64,000 bases of DNA, taken from positions 68,811 through 132,810 of the forward strand of contig DPDG01000006.1 of assembly GCA_003526375.1 (NCBI GenBank). Direction: 5' to 3'. Shown one piece after another: positions 1 through 7,900 of this stretch; within the stretch, counting starts at the first letter, position 1, and the number at the start of each line of letters is the position of its first letter. The notes below the pieces were generated by a model. The model made no database searches. It worked only from the letters and a program-made list of their open reading frames with translations, and was not told the DNA's origin. Origin of the DNA: Lentisphaeria bacterium (lineage in GTDB: Bacteria; Verrucomicrobiota; Lentisphaeria; Victivallales; UBA1829). A program made the translations under genes and the position numbers.

Positions 1-69
1 TATCTGCTTCCTGTCAGCGAAAAGGCGGAAGAGGAAATCCGCGGATTCGTCGGACGGGAAATTAGTTAA
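1..69 (+). CDS. 3' end of an unidentified protein (truncated by window edge)
   Basis: Frame 1 is open from the first base and ends at the TAA at 67-69, giving a 22-residue tail rich in Glu and Lys (ending GFVGREIS). The stop codon lies inside the first heptamer of a tandem repeat, and the gene converges on ispH. Too little is visible to name a family; that it is a real coding end is inferred only from the open frame and its position. Confidence 0.4.
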   Translation, partial: YLLPVSEKAEEEIRGFVGREIS

Positions 70-88
70 GAGTTAAGAGTTAAGAGTT
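64..88. repeat. AGTTAAG heptamer tandem repeat (left arm)
   Basis: Three exact copies of AGTTAAG (64-70, 71-77, 78-84) plus a partial fourth. It is the exact reverse complement of the CTTAACT repeat at 250-277, so the two arrays form an inverted pair around about 160 bases. It overlaps the stop codon of the upstream gene. Confidence 0.9.
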
Positions 89-249
89 GCGGGAAAGTCG
101 ATTAGGACATTTGGCACTGGTAGAAAAGATGGTCTCTCTTCTTTAGCGGCATCCCTGTAAAACATCGATAATTTTTATGTAAGATGCATCCTCGGAACCG
201 GGAGATATTCCGGTATTCTCAGAAACTTCCCAATTTCTCATTTCTCATT
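89..249. other. Spacer between inverted heptamer arrays, no gene seen
   Basis: No plausible reading frame or RNA gene was recognised. The segment is AT-rich and near its right end carries a second short heptamer repeat (ATTTCTC twice, 233-246). A small GC-rich inverted repeat (around 198-220, ACCGGGA...TCCGGT) is the only other structure. Confidence 0.6.
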
Positions 250-277
250 CTTAACTCTTAACTCTTAACTCTTAACT
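250..277. repeat. CTTAACT heptamer tandem repeat (right arm)
   Basis: Four exact copies of CTTAACT in a row. The ispH stop codon (265-267 on the minus strand) and its last codons lie inside the array, so the repeat contributes to the protein's C-terminus (Val-Lys-Ser). Together with the left array it could form a stem of about 25 base pairs in a transcript from either direction. Confidence 0.9.
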
Positions 278-1149
278 AATTCAAACTTTTCCCGTTTGAG
301 GATTTCCAGCAGTTCGGAGACCAGTTCTTCGGGAGCCGATGCGCCGGAACTTACGCCGACGGTCGTGACTCCTTTCAGTAATGACACATCGAATTTCCGG
401 GGATCGGAAAGCAGAATTGCCCTCGCACCGCAGGAGGCGGCGGTTTCGCAGAGACGCTTTGAATTGGAACTTCCGGCGGAACCTACGATAATGATGAATT
501 CACACTTTTCAGCCAGTTCCTTAACCGCATTCTGTCGGTCGCGCGTCGCAAAACAGACATCCGCATTGATTTCCAGATGAGCCAGCGAGGAGGCAAGCAG
601 CGCACGCATTCCGGCGACGTCATCCGCGTTGAGGGTGGTTTGCGAAAGACATGCAAAACGGCTGTTTTTCCGTTCTTCCCCGGACAGCGAGGCGAGAAAC
701 TCGCGAACCGCTTTTTCCGAGTCCAGAACGGTGACTTCCGAGGAGATGCGCCCGAGGACTCCTTCGATTTCACGATGTCCCTTTTTCCCGAACAGGAGAA
801 TGCGGAACCCCTGCGCGGCAAAATCCTCCGCTTTGCGATGCAGTGATTTTACGATCGGGCAGGTGGCGTCAATCAGGTGAATTCCGGGTTTGCGTGCGCG
901 TTCTTCGATTTCGCGGGAAACTCCATGCGCGCTGAAAATCAAAGTTCCGCTTCCGGCTTCTTCGGGTTCGTTGATGAACCTGACGCCGCGCGCTTTCAAT
1001 TGTTCCACCACATGTTCGTTGTGGACGATCTCATGCAGGACATAGACAGGCAGGGGACCCCGTTCCAATGCTTCTCCGACCATCCGCAGGGCACGCTCCA
1101 CCCCGGAACAGAAACCGCGTCTGGCGGCAAGGTATACGATTCCGCTCAT
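265..1149 (-). CDS. ispH: 4-hydroxy-3-methylbut-2-enyl diphosphate reductase
   Basis: Last enzyme of the MEP isoprenoid pathway: an iron-sulfur protein that reduces HMBPP to IPP and DMAPP in the cytoplasm. The 294 residues match the family length. The three cluster cysteines are visible at Cys14 (RGFCSGVERA), Cys97 (DATCPIV) and Cys199 (ADVCFATRDRQ). Substrate-contact residues are also present: His43, His75, Glu127 in GHREIEG, the SQTTLN stretch, and SSNS near residue 230. The start overlaps the stop of trmO by ATGA, so translation is probably coupled. An AGGAG lies 11 bases upstream. It is the last gene of a leftward pseudopilin-trmO-ispH series. Confidence 0.97.
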   Translation of the reverse strand: MSGIVYLAARRGFCSGVERALRMVGEALERGPLPVYVLHEIVHNEHVVEQLKARGVRFINEPEEAGSGTLIFSAHGVSREIEERARKPGIHLIDATCPIVKSLHRKAEDFAAQGFRILLFGKKGHREIEGVLGRISSEVTVLDSEKAVREFLASLSGEERKNSRFACLSQTTLNADDVAGMRALLASSLAHLEINADVCFATRDRQNAVKELAEKCEFIIIVGSAGSSNSKRLCETAASCGARAILLSDPRKFDVSLLKGVTTVGVSSGASAPEELVSELLEILKREKFELVKS

Positions 1150-1934
1150 ACGGGATACTTCTCCTGAAAACGCCGGTGAAACTCTTTGTCGTGATAAGGG
1201 TCCGGCTGCCCTGCGCGGAGTTCTTCCGGAGAATAGTTCGAGAATACATCAAGGATCTCCACTGTTCTGTCCTTTACCCGGAATGCGATCCGCCATGTGC
1301 GGCAGCCGATGGTCCAGAGCCCGCCGTGATATGGTTCCACGCGTTTCCGTTCCTTTGCGGTCGGTTCGCGGATCAACTGCACCTTGCAGAAGTTTTCCAT
1401 GTCCAGACCGCAGAGCGTGTGAATGACAGCCATTTTCTCCCGTGCCGTGTCTTCAATCTGAATCGAATATTCCTCTCTGCGGATTTCGTCGCGCCAGCCC
1501 GCTCGCGATTCCGGAAAAGAATCCGCTTCGGGAATATAAGGTTTGATGTCGAGAACGGGAGTCTGATCCAGCATGTCGAAATTCCGGATGTAAACACGCA
1601 GTCCCTCCACCTTTTCCAGTTCCACGCAACTGATGCCGACGGGATTCGGACGGTAGGGCGCACGTGTGGCAAAGACACCGAAACGGCGTTGTCCGGGCAC
1701 TACCGGCGGAGTCACTTTCGGTTTCCAGTCATGATTGAGATGAAAAGCGAAAATGACCCAGATGCGTTCAAAACCGTCGAGGTCTTCCAACGCCTGTTCA
1801 TAATTGCGGTGAGGCAGAAGTTCGATGTATCCGCGATTCTTTGCGAACACTCCCTGCCGCGCCGTCTCGAAACGGTATTTGAACTCGCAGTGAACCGTTC
1901 CGACCGGCGCAAACGTGATGGATTCAGAAGACAT
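1146..1934 (-). CDS. trmO: tRNA (adenine(37)-N6)-methyltransferase TrmO-like
   Basis: SAM-dependent enzyme that methylates N6-threonylcarbamoyladenosine at position 37 of certain tRNAs. The N-terminal two thirds show the TsaA/YaeB-type beta-barrel signature: FAPVGTVHCEF at the start, LDGFERIWVIFAFHLN near residue 52, then GVFATRAPYRPNPVGIS and NFDMLDQTPVLDIKPY. The C-terminal third is a more variable region. It sits 8 bases after the pseudopilin gene and overlaps ispH by four bases. No clear Shine-Dalgarno precedes the ATG, which agrees with translational coupling. Assignment rests on recalled family motifs. Confidence 0.9.
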   Translation of the reverse strand: MSSESITFAPVGTVHCEFKYRFETARQGVFAKNRGYIELLPHRNYEQALEDLDGFERIWVIFAFHLNHDWKPKVTPPVVPGQRRFGVFATRAPYRPNPVGISCVELEKVEGLRVYIRNFDMLDQTPVLDIKPYIPEADSFPESRAGWRDEIRREEYSIQIEDTAREKMAVIHTLCGLDMENFCKVQLIREPTAKERKRVEPYHGGLWTIGCRTWRIAFRVKDRTVEILDVFSNYSPEELRAGQPDPYHDKEFHRRFQEKYPV

Positions 1935-1942
1935 GCCGAAGA

Positions 1943-2599
1943 TTATTTACTTGTCTTCCACGAGGTGATGTAGTTCTTCTGTGCGTCATTGATATTCTTC
2001 GCCGGACCCTTGTAGCCGTAGGAGAATACAAAAACTTTTCCCATGAGGTAATTGGGATTACTCGCCGTGCCAACGGGCTCTCCGCCGAAATTCGCCTTGT
2101 TATCTCCGGTCTCATCTGTGCATTTTGCCAAATTGACTTTACCATCATATCCTGTATCAAGTGCAATATTGTAACGTCGTCCCCACGGATCAAGGAAATA
2201 ATAACCTTCATCACTGCCCACTTTTACTTTTTTGGACGGTGGATCAAGATAACGTTTGTTTTTAGGATTTCCAAGACGCTTTTTTGCAGAGCTGAAATCC
2301 GCTCCATCCGGACGTAAATTCATTAAAATTTCCATGACTTCGTCATATTTGTCCGTATTGTCCTTTGAAGTAATGAAGATATCATCTGCCGGTTTATCGT
2401 CCGGTATGAACGGCAATGTTCCGTAATCGGCTTCATACTGTTTGATTGCAGTTATGATCGCATTGATTTCCGAGCGTGCTTTTGTCTCTTTTCCTTTTTT
2501 GTTCATGCCTCCGACAACAGGAATCGCAATACCGGCGAGAATCGCAATGATCGCAATCACCAGCAGGAGCTCCACCAAAGTAAAAAATTGACGTTTCAT
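1943..2599 (-). CDS. GspG-like pseudopilin (prepilin N-terminal methylation motif)
   Basis: A 218-residue protein with a very short leader and the class III prepilin signature FFTLVELLLVIAIIAILAG at residues 5-23, including the conserved Glu five residues into the mature chain. The body is GspG-like: an alpha helix with EINAIITAIKQYEADYGTLP, then a segment ending DPWGRRYNIALD. Unlike the four other pseudopilins here, it has no C-terminal HxxxxxxxxxDGH motif. A sigma70-like promoter is at 2634-2660 and an AGGAG lies 10 bases before the ATG. A GntR-type gene lies upstream on the same strand, 139 bases away. Processing by a prepilin peptidase and insertion in the inner membrane are expected; its partner secretion genes are not in the window. 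Confidence 0.88.
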   Translation of the reverse strand: MKRQFFTLVELLLVIAIIAILAGIAIPVVGGMNKKGKETKARSEINAIITAIKQYEADYGTLPFIPDDKPADDIFITSKDNTDKYDEVMEILMNLRPDGADFSSAKKRLGNPKNKRYLDPPSKKVKVGSDEGYYFLDPWGRRYNIALDTGYDGKVNLAKCTDETGDNKANFGGEPVGTASNPNYLMGKVFVFSYGYKGPAKNINDAQKNYITSWKTSK

Positions 2600-2633
2600 A
2601 AAATTATTCTCCTATCTTGAACTTTGGGAATAC

Positions 2634-2660
2634 ATTATATCATTTCTCCGGGAAAAGCAA
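2634..2660 (-). promoter_or_regulatory. Putative promoter of the pseudopilin-trmO-ispH operon
   Basis: On the minus strand, -35 TTGCTT (2655-2660) and -10 TATAAT (2634-2639) are separated by 15 bases. The -10 is perfect; the spacer is short. Confidence 0.5.
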
Positions 2661-2738
2661 ATCCGCAGGGAAGAAAATGAGGGAAAATTATTGAAATGAA
2701 AAAATCGAAAGGAGCTCACATTCTTTTTCCGTTCCGCT

Positions 2739-3755
2739 TCAAACAAGCTGGAGTTCCGTCTTGATTGCGGAATGGAACGGGCGGCGGTGTTCCGCGTAAC
2801 CGTCGAGGAGCCAGCGCTGGGATTCGCGGAACATCTTTTCCAGTTGCTGATGCATCATTGCGATTCCCGGATAGGTGGCGAGTTCCGGAATCACGTCGTA
2901 AGTCAGCAGGAAAAAGTCCTTTCCCGGGAGCATTCCGTAAAGGCGTGCGCATGTCACCAGCGGCAGGGTCAGGGCGGAGTGCAGCACGACGATTCCCCTC
3001 GGAGGATGTTTCGCCGCAAAGAGACGGTTCCCGACTTCCGACATTTCCGTTGGAATATCCTGGAATTCACGCATGAAAATCGTATCGGAACGCAGGCGCG
3101 CGCCGAGCTCGGCGGCGGATTCATAGAATGCGATCAGGCGCTCCGAAATGAACGGACTGCCGAGACTTGCGTTCGGAGACACCAGCGCGATATCGCGTCC
3201 CGCTTCGATCAGGAGCCATGAGAGTCCCTCCCGGACACTGTTTTTTGTGTCTGTGCAGGCACAGTTGAAATTTTTATAATTGCGGTTGATAAGCAGTTGC
3301 GGAATTCCACGCCGTTCCAGATGGTCCATCATGGGAATGGATTCAATGCCGGGCGTGACCCAGATCGCCGCGGAACCGGGGGTGCAGAGCGCATCCAACT
3401 GTTTCAGCACTTCATGTTCGCGGAGACGGTGCACCGGAGTGTCGGGCCCGACCTCCGGAAAGAAAATTTCCCGCAGGGAACGGTCGTTCATATCCGGAAA
3501 GGAGCAGGAGATGATGAACAGTTCCCGTATTTTGTGACTTTCCCCGCCGGTGGAGTTGACATAGGTGCGCCCACCCTGATTCGAGGCAAGGCATCCGCGT
3601 TCCTTGAGCGCCTGAACTGCCCGTTCGACTGTATTGCGGGAACAGTTGTATTTCTTGCAGAGCTGGTTGCGTGAGAGAATCGGGTCCCCCACCTTGAGCC
3701 GCCCGACCCGGATTTCGGCGAGAATCATATTCTGGAGCATCAGCGATTTATTCAT
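2739..3755 (-). CDS. GntR-type regulator with LacI-like ligand-binding domain
   Basis: Transcription regulator: an N-terminal GntR winged helix-turn-helix of about 70 residues (LSRNQLCKKYNCSRNTVERA, then a wing ending QGGRTYVN) fused to a periplasmic-binding-protein-like sensor domain. The start was moved 14 codons in from the longest frame to MNKSLML: it has an AAGGAC 7 bases upstream and matches the usual length of the GntR helix. A promoter at 3803-3831 reads into it. The gene is divergent from the TIM-barrel gene at 3960, a likely target, and precedes a pseudopilin gene, as two other GntR-type genes here do. Confidence 0.88.
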   Translation of the reverse strand: MNKSLMLQNMILAEIRVGRLKVGDPILSRNQLCKKYNCSRNTVERAVQALKERGCLASNQGGRTYVNSTGGESHKIRELFIISCSFPDMNDRSLREIFFPEVGPDTPVHRLREHEVLKQLDALCTPGSAAIWVTPGIESIPMMDHLERRGIPQLLINRNYKNFNCACTDTKNSVREGLSWLLIEAGRDIALVSPNASLGSPFISERLIAFYESAAELGARLRSDTIFMREFQDIPTEMSEVGNRLFAAKHPPRGIVVLHSALTLPLVTCARLYGMLPGKDFFLLTYDVIPELATYPGIAMMHQQLEKMFRESQRWLLDGYAEHRRPFHSAIKTELQLV

Positions 3756-3802
3756 ATGGAAAGTCCTTTTGCAGATAAAAGAGTACAAGGTGAACATTCC
3801 GT

Positions 3803-3831
3803 ATTTTACTTTATTGCCGCTTGAAAGTCAA
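3803..3831 (-). promoter_or_regulatory. Sigma70-like promoter of the GntR-type gene
   Basis: On the minus strand TTGACT (3826-3831), a 17-base spacer and TAAAAT (3803-3808), followed by about 45 bases of leader to the chosen ATG at 3755. Confidence 0.65.
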
Positions 3832-3959
3832 GCCGTTTTCTCCCGGATACAGGAAAAGAAGTCAAGTTTTTCATTGATAAAATCACCGGAAGGCTTGCAA
3901 GACGGCGGAAAAACAATACCTTATATTGTCACGGAAGAACCAGATAAGGAGACGTTACC

Positions 3960-4880
3960 ATGTTTTTGACAGGATTCGCAGATGAGGCGTCCCGCGATCT
4001 GAAAGAGCAGATCAGGGCGACGGAGGAACTCGGATGGAAGTTTATTGAAACCAGATTCATCGGCAATAAAAACCTCGGCACGATCAGTGATGCGGAATTC
4101 GAGGATGTTCTCGAAATTCTTTCGCAGACCGATGTCCGTTTCAACTGTTACGGGAGCAACATTGCCAACTGGGGCAAATCGCCGCGTTCCGACGCGGATT
4201 TCGAAGCCAGCAGGAAGGAGCTCCTTACCGCCATTCCGCGTATGCACAAACTCGGTATCAAAATGGTCCGCGGCATGAGCTTCAAGCGTGCGACGGAGGA
4301 GACTTTCGACAATCCCGATCTTGAAAAAGTCATTTTCGCAAAGATCAGGAAACTGGTCCGCATCTGCGAAAGCGAGGGCATCATCTATGGGCACGAGAAC
4401 TGCATGAATTACGGCGGTCAGTCCTGGCATCACACCCTGCGCCTGCTGGACAACATCAATTCCGACAACTTCAAGCTGATTTTCGACACCGGCAATCCGA
4501 CTTTCAACTTCAGCCGCCTCGGACCGAAACCCTACAAGCTTCAGAGCAGTTGGGAATTCTATTCCAACGTGCGTGAATTCGTCACCTACGTTCATATCAA
4601 AGACGCGAATTGCGAAGTGCTGGAAGACGGCTCGGTCAAACAGGTTTACTGCTGGGCGGGCGACGGACAGGGCGATGTGGAGCGGATTGTCACGGACCTG
4701 ATCCGGCGCGGCTATGACGGCGGATTTTCCATGGAACCGCATGTCGCATCGGTATTTCACGCGCAGTCGAAATCCGACGATCCGGAAGCGCTTAAGAAGA
4801 TCATGTATTCAAGCTACATTGAATATGGAAGACGGTTCGAAAAGCTTCTTGAGAAATGCAGGGAAGCGGCAAAGAACTGA
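3960..4880 (+). CDS. Xylose isomerase-like TIM-barrel sugar isomerase/epimerase
   Basis: A 306-residue cytoplasmic protein of the AP-endonuclease-2/xylose-isomerase-like TIM-barrel family. It probably isomerises or epimerises a keto-sugar or sugar acid with a divalent metal. Expected metal ligands appear at successive strand ends: Glu in YGHENC, Asp in LIFDTGN, His in YVHIKDAN and Glu in FSMEPH. AGGAGA lies 7 bases upstream of the ATG. It is divergent from a GntR-type regulator and followed by an intrinsic terminator, so it is probably a one-gene unit. The exact substrate cannot be told. Confidence 0.85.
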   Translation: MFLTGFADEASRDLKEQIRATEELGWKFIETRFIGNKNLGTISDAEFEDVLEILSQTDVRFNCYGSNIANWGKSPRSDADFEASRKELLTAIPRMHKLGIKMVRGMSFKRATEETFDNPDLEKVIFAKIRKLVRICESEGIIYGHENCMNYGGQSWHHTLRLLDNINSDNFKLIFDTGNPTFNFSRLGPKPYKLQSSWEFYSNVREFVTYVHIKDANCEVLEDGSVKQVYCWAGDGQGDVERIVTDLIRRGYDGGFSMEPHVASVFHAQSKSDDPEALKKIMYSSYIEYGRRFEKLLEKCREAAKN

Positions 4881-4900
4881 AACGTTCCTGAATACAGAAG

Positions 4901-4937
4901 AATACCGCACATCCGTCAGGACTGTGCGGTATTTTTC
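4901..4937 (+). terminator. Intrinsic terminator after the TIM-barrel gene
   Basis: Stem AATACCGCACA (4901-4911) pairs with TGTGCGGTATT (4923-4933), an 11-bp perfect stem followed by a T run. Confidence 0.85.
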
Positions 4938-4954
4938 TGCTTTGGTTTTCGTGT

Positions 4955-4980
4955 AAAAACACCGGGGAGCTCCCCCGGTG
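4955..4980 (-). terminator. Intrinsic terminator after the CobN-like gene
   Basis: Read on the minus strand, CACCGGGGGAGCTCCCCGGTG is a near-perfect GC-rich hairpin followed by five T residues, 8 bases past the stop codon. Confidence 0.85.
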
Positions 4981-4988
4981 CAGGAGGG

Positions 4989-7900
4989 CTATTTCTGTTT
5001 TCTGCGGCGGCTTCCCGCAAAGACGGCAAGGATTGCGAGAAGAATGATCGCCCCGATGACGATCTGCCTGACGATGGCATTGGTTTTCGCGCGGGTCTGC
5101 GGAACAGGGTCGATGCGTTGCTCTTTCAAGACCTGTCCTTCGACCTTTTCACTCCTGGAGGGCGCTTCGCGGATCTGCCTGATCGCGTCCTTGTAAGCTG
5201 CCGCCGCCTGCGGATCGTCTGACAGCTTGTCCGCGATCATGTCCTTGAGCTTTGCATTGTTGCAGACGAATCCGCTGCATCCCGGGGTATGTTTTTTAAT
5301 CAGTTCCGCATGAAGCGCCGCAAGCTGTTTCACGGTCGCCTCGTCGGCTTTCCAGTAGCCTTTCCGGATCGTTTCCAGCATGATTGCCGTCATTTCCTGA
5401 TAGGCATACGGATTTTTCTTTTCAAAATACTCCTTCACGCCCAGTTTCAGGCTGTCATCGACATAGACCTTTTTGTACTCTTCCCAGAGATAATCCTGAA
5501 TCATGTCCGGCTTGGTGACTTCCCAGCCGTAGGTGTTGCTGAAGTAGGCGGCAAAGGTGTTTGCCCCTGTTGGTCCCTCCTCCATCATTTCCTTGATGTA
5601 TTTCGGGTTCAGTACCGTGGTCCGGGCTTCGGACATGACCGCCTGGGTTCCGGTCTGGACTTTCGCCTGTCCCGGAGTGCGGAGGTCGTTGAAATAGACT
5701 TCCGGCTCCTTTCCTGTAATATGGCGGATCGCAAGGTTTGCGCCTCCGGTGAATTCGTAGACATGGTCGAGGGAGAGCGGTCCCCATGCGCTTGACGAAC
5801 GCGACTGGACGACGGTGTCCGTATTCTGGAGCGCGGCGCGGTAGACTCCGGGGATGTTCACGCCCCAGTTTTCCTCGGTGTAAAGAGTGCCGCGGTTGCG
5901 GATGAACGCCTCCGCCACGACCGCGGGGTCTTCCCATTTGTCGCCGGACTGCGTCATCTGCCCGACTCCGGGCCCGTTGTCTTCGCCGTTTCCGCCGCCG
6001 AAGATTCTGGCGTTTGCAAGTTTCTTTGCCTCCTCCGGAGAGAAGCCGCTCTTGATCAGCGCTTTCGCTGCAATGACGTTGCCTTCCGCGACATAGTTTT
6101 CCTGGTCTGTGGACGGATCCGACGCGGCGAGCCTTACTGCGCGGTCAATCAGGCGCATCCGGCTGGTTGCCGCCCCGCGGAACTGAACCGAGGTCTGTAC
6201 GACCACGTCAATACGCGGCCGCCCGAGTTCGGAAAGCGGGATCAGGCGGACATCCTGCACTCTGCCGCGCGCATCCCAGACGGGCTCGACGCCGAGCAGG
6301 TAGAAGATTTCACCGATGTCCGAGCCGTGGGTGTTGATGAATTCGCCGCCCCAGACTGTGAACGACACCTTTTTCGGATATTTCCCGGTCGATTTGCGTT
6401 TCTGCGCGATCAGTTCCTCGGCAAGCTGCTTTCCGACTGCGAAACTTTCCGGCGTCGGAGTGCGTTCCGGGTCGATGCCGTAGAGATTGCGCCCGGTCGG
6501 AACGGCTTCCGGATTGCCGATCGGGTCATTGCCCGGTGACGGATAGAGATAGCCGCCGGAGAGCGCGTTGACGAATGCGTCGAGTTCCGCCGGCGTCGAT
6601 TTCAGCAGATTCTCATACGCTTCCACCGCCCGCAGTTCCGGCGCAAATTTCTTGAGCGGATTTTCACCGGAGGCGCGGCGTCCGCCCATTCCCATGCCGC
6701 CCATCGGCATTCCGCCGGCTTTGACCATGGAGGAAGCTTTCGGTTTTGCCTGTGCCTCGGCTTTCCGCTTCGCCGCCGCTTTCCGCGCTTTTTCCTGTGC
6801 GATCCGGACGGAGGGCAACAGTTGTCTGCCGCTGCGGACGTCGGCGAAGGCGCGGTCGATCCGTTCCCCCGCCGGTTTCAGATAGTTGTTGTGGTAGAAG
6901 AAGCTGTCGGAACGCTTCTTCCTGTCGACCTTGCCGGCTTCGACGTCCGCCTTGAACATGTCGTAGGCGACCATGTCCACCGTCATGAGTTTTGCGGTTT
7001 CCTCCGCTTCGGCGTTCGTGTAGGAGCGTCCGAGCACGTAGAGTCCGCGGTTGATTTTTTCGCCCTGAAGATCGTGCAGGTAATTGTGCAGAAGTTCAAG
7101 ATCGGCTTTATTGAGTTTGCCGGCGGCGAAATCCGGGCTGAACTGGAGTTCGTGGTCGAACTTCTCCTTTTTCGCCAGTTCGATGATCGACTTGCCGTAC
7201 TCCTCCTTGAGCCGCGCGTCCTCAACCAGTGCACGCATCTCGATCTTGCGGTCAAGCTCGCGGATCGTGCCGTAGCCGTCGGCATACATGAACGGTGCGG
7301 TCAGATGGCTGATGAGCGCCGCGTAACTGCGGCGTTTGGCAATCTGCGCCTCGCCCATGTCGTTCATCATGTAAAGATAGTAGTGCGGCATTTCGCCGAT
7401 GAGCACGTCCGGCCAGTCGTAGCTGGAGAGCGCGACCTGCTTCCACGGGGTGAACTCAAGACTGCCGTGCGTTCCGAAATGAATCAGGGCGTCGGCGTCG
7501 AATTTGTGTCGTATCCAGAGATAGGTCGCGATATAGGGATGCGGCGGAGCCATCTTCACGCCGTGCACGACTTTGTCCGTGTCCTCCCCTTCGCCGGAAA
7601 TGGACTGCGGCATCAGTACGATGTTGCCGAACCGGAGCATGCCGAGCGCAAGTCTGCCGTCCGGAGTGCGGAAGGTTTTCCCCGGGAATTCGCCGTAGCG
7701 CGCCGTCACGGTTTCATAAAGATCGGCGGGCATGCTTTTCCGTATCCACTCTTCGTATTCCTCCCGCGAGATTTTCTCCATCTTCGCTTTTTCCATGAAC
7801 TCCTGCATCGCGCCTTTCGCGTAGGCGCCGAAGACTGCGGCGTTGTCCTGAATCTGGCGGAGCAGCTCTTCGGTGGATTCAGGCAGGTCGCCGGTGTTGA

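Noticed and set aside
64..277. CRISPR array
   Set aside because: Units are 7 bases without spacers and form an inverted pair; no cas genes.
1943..2599. Complete type II secretion or type IV pilus locus
   Set aside because: Only pseudopilin-like genes are here; no ATPase, platform, secretin or prepilin peptidase gene was seen.
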